NCBI RefSeq assembly: GCF_000744815.1
Contig: NZ_JQMQ01000004.1
Coordinates: forward strand, 372,001 to 436,000
DNA: 64,000 nucleotides
Direction of reading: 5' to 3'
From: Phaeacidiphilus oryzae TH49
GTDB lineage: Bacteria > Actinomycetota > Actinomycetes > Streptomycetales > Streptomycetaceae
The translations under genes and the position numbers were made by a program. Shown in pieces: positions 62,977-64,000 of this stretch (position 1 is the stretch's first letter; the number at the start of each line of letters is the position of its first letter). The notes under the pieces are model-generated. The model had not been told where the DNA came from. It searched no databases and was given only the letters and a program-made list of their open reading frames with translations.

Positions 62977-64000
62977 CGGTGCTCCCTCCGGGGGGTGGGG
63001 CGGAAGTCGGTCGGCCCGAGCCGGCCGAAGAGCTCCATCATGACGGCCACCAGGCCGGTCCACCCGGTCTGGTGGGAGGCCCCAAGGCCGGCGCCGTCGT
63101 CGCCGTGGAAGTACTCGTGGAAGGAGATCAGGTCCCGCCAGTGGGGGTCGTCTCGGAAGATGGTCTGGCCTCCGTAGACCGGCCGCCTGCCGTCCTCGTC
63201 ACGCAGGAAGATCCTGGTCAGCCGGTCGGAGATGTCCCGGGCCACCTCGAAGAGGGTCATCCGGACGCCGGAGCCGGTCGGGCACTCGACGGTCAGGTCG
63301 TCGCCGTAGAACCCGTAGAGGTTCATCAGTGCCCGGATGATCAGGGCGTTCATCGGCAGCCACACGGGGCCGCGCCAGTTGGAGTTGCCGCCGAACATGC
63401 CGGAGTCGGACTCCGCGGGCTGGTAGCCGACCCGGTACTCCTGGCCGTCCACCCAGAACGTGTAGGGGTGCTCGGCGTGGAAGCGGGAGAGCGCCCTGAT
63501 CCCGTACGGGCTCAGGAACTCGTCCTCGGACAGCAGCCGGGCGAGCACCCGCACCAGCTTCTTCTCGTCCACCACGGAGAGCAGCCTGGGGCCGCCGGCC
63601 GAGCCGGCCTGCAGCGAGGTCAGCGCCACCGAGAGCGAGGGGTGGCGGTCCGCGAACCGGCGCACCCGGTCGGCCAGATGCGGCAGCACCTCCAGCTGCT
63701 CGGGCCGGAAGACGGTGGACGCGCAGAGCGGCAGCAGGCCCACCATGGAGCGCACCTTCAGCCGCACCGAACGCCCGTCGGGGAGCTTCAGCACGTCGTA
63801 GAAGAAGCCGTCCTCCTCGTCCCACAGCTCGTCGTCGAGATCGCCGAGCCGGTCCAGGGAGGCGGCGATCCACAGGTAGTGCTCGACGAACTTCAGCACC
63901 ATCTCCTCGTACGAGGGGTCGTGGACCACCAGCTCCAGCGCGATCTGCAGCATCGACTGGCAGTAGAGGGCCATCCAGGCGGTGCCGTCGGCCTGCTCCA
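62973..64000 (-). CDS. GH63/MGH1-like glucosidase, N-terminus outside window
   Basis: The C-terminal 342 residues of an (alpha/alpha)-barrel glucosidase (MGH1/GH63-like). Visible: WMALYCQSMLQIALELV, DELWDEEDGFFYDVLKLPDG, SDSGMFGGNSNWRGPVWLPMNALIIRALM (the W-R-G-P-V-W-x-P-x-N motif of mannosylglycerate hydrolase/glucosidase-type proteins) and GASHQTGWTGLVA near the end. The frame is open to the window edge, so the start is not seen. Translationally coupled to the GH13 gene (ATGA overlap). The pair often occurs in streptomycetes; glucosylglycerate- or trehalose-like substrates are possible. Confidence 0.85.
   Translation of the reverse strand, partial: EQADGTAWMALYCQSMLQIALELVVHDPSYEEMVLKFVEHYLWIAASLDRLGDLDDELWDEEDGFFYDVLKLPDGRSVRLKVRSMVGLLPLCASTVFRPEQLEVLPHLADRVRRFADRHPSLSVALTSLQAGSAGGPRLLSVVDEKKLVRVLARLLSEDEFLSPYGIRALSRFHAEHPYTFWVDGQEYRVGYQPAESDSGMFGGNSNWRGPVWLPMNALIIRALMNLYGFYGDDLTVECPTGSGVRMTLFEVARDISDRLTRIFLRDEDGRRPVYGGQTIFRDDPHWRDLISFHEYFHGDDGAGLGASHQTGWTGLVAVMMELFGRLGPTDFRPTPRREHR

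Noticed and set aside
1-64000. CRISPR arrays, tRNA or rRNA genes, insertion sequences, phage genes
   Set aside because: No regular spacer-repeat array, cloverleaf-like tract, transposase or phage structural protein was recognised. tRNAs were judged by eye only, so a covariance-model scan (for example tRNAscan-SE) would be the proper test.

Overview
The window is very GC-rich, dense actinobacterial chromosome, most likely Streptomyces or a close relative. The reasons are strong third-position GC bias, overlapping ATGA/GTGA gene junctions, TTGACA / TAnnnT promoters, a DasR-like box, and a long intergenic hairpin built from the Streptomyces-type GGGGCGC-GGGAACTGCGCG repeat near 9.25-9.41 kb. No rRNA, tRNA, CRISPR, insertion sequence or prophage signature was seen. 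The content is accessory catabolism: many small regulator-plus-operon modules for unusual carbon and nitrogen sources.

Layout. 0-2 kb: a SAM methyltransferase cut by the window edge and a TcmP-like O-methyltransferase. 2-9.3 kb: a LysR regulator, a LysR-type T-N11-A box, then a plus-strand operon of FAD oxidoreductase, IlvD/Edd dehydratase, metabolite:H+ symporter and the two subunits of an aconitase X enzyme. I infer an uncharacterised hydroxy-acid or hydroxyproline-like degradation route. 9.4-19.7 kb: a group with an R2-like ligand-binding oxidase, an SCP2-like protein, an SDR, two MFS transporters, an acyl-CoA thioesterase, a TetR regulator, an acyl-CoA dehydrogenase and an NDP-forming acyl-CoA ligase. 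Five of its promoter regions carry related TTCTRGAAT-like sites, so it looks like one TetR regulon for a hydrophobic acid. 19.7-25.9 kb: an Rrf2 regulator with a divergent NAD(P)-binding protein, a luciferase-like monooxygenase, a nitroreductase, an AMP-forming CoA ligase and a convergent radical SAM protein with unusual cysteine spacing.

26-33.2 kb: a sugar locus (Gfo/Idh/MocA oxidoreductase, ThuA-like protein, large secreted GH3 enzyme, ROK regulator). 33.3-40.7 kb: a truncated monooxygenase, a GlxA-type regulator with a tiny upstream ORF, an HD-domain protein, a cytochrome P450 broken by one in-frame TGA, an NCS1 permease, and a LysR/MFS pair with matching palindromes. 40.6-47.2 kb: a DeoR-GH4 operon divergent from a PfkB kinase plus a sugar ABC importer without its own ATPase. 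47.3-55.8 kb: an F420-type nitroreductase-like protein and an IclR-linked amide/hydantoin/peptide locus (fused HyuA-HyuB, frameshifted dipeptidase, amidohydrolase, IclR, ornithine cyclodeaminase family). 55.8-64 kb: a secreted GH84 N-acetylglucosaminidase behind a DasR-like box, a kinase-like protein without the Walker A lysine, a VOC protein, a VIT/CCC1 metal transporter with a palindrome across its start codon, and a GH13/GH63-like operon that leaves the window.

Themes across the window. At least eight genes have a -10 box 6-7 nt before the start codon and no convincing Shine-Dalgarno, so they are probably leaderless; most are regulators. Short tandem repeats often lie across stop codons. 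Three genes are damaged (P450, dipeptidase, ABM monooxygenase), and the HyuA-HyuB gene runs on for about 236 codons across its convergent neighbour. All functions come from motifs and context read by eye; no database search was run.
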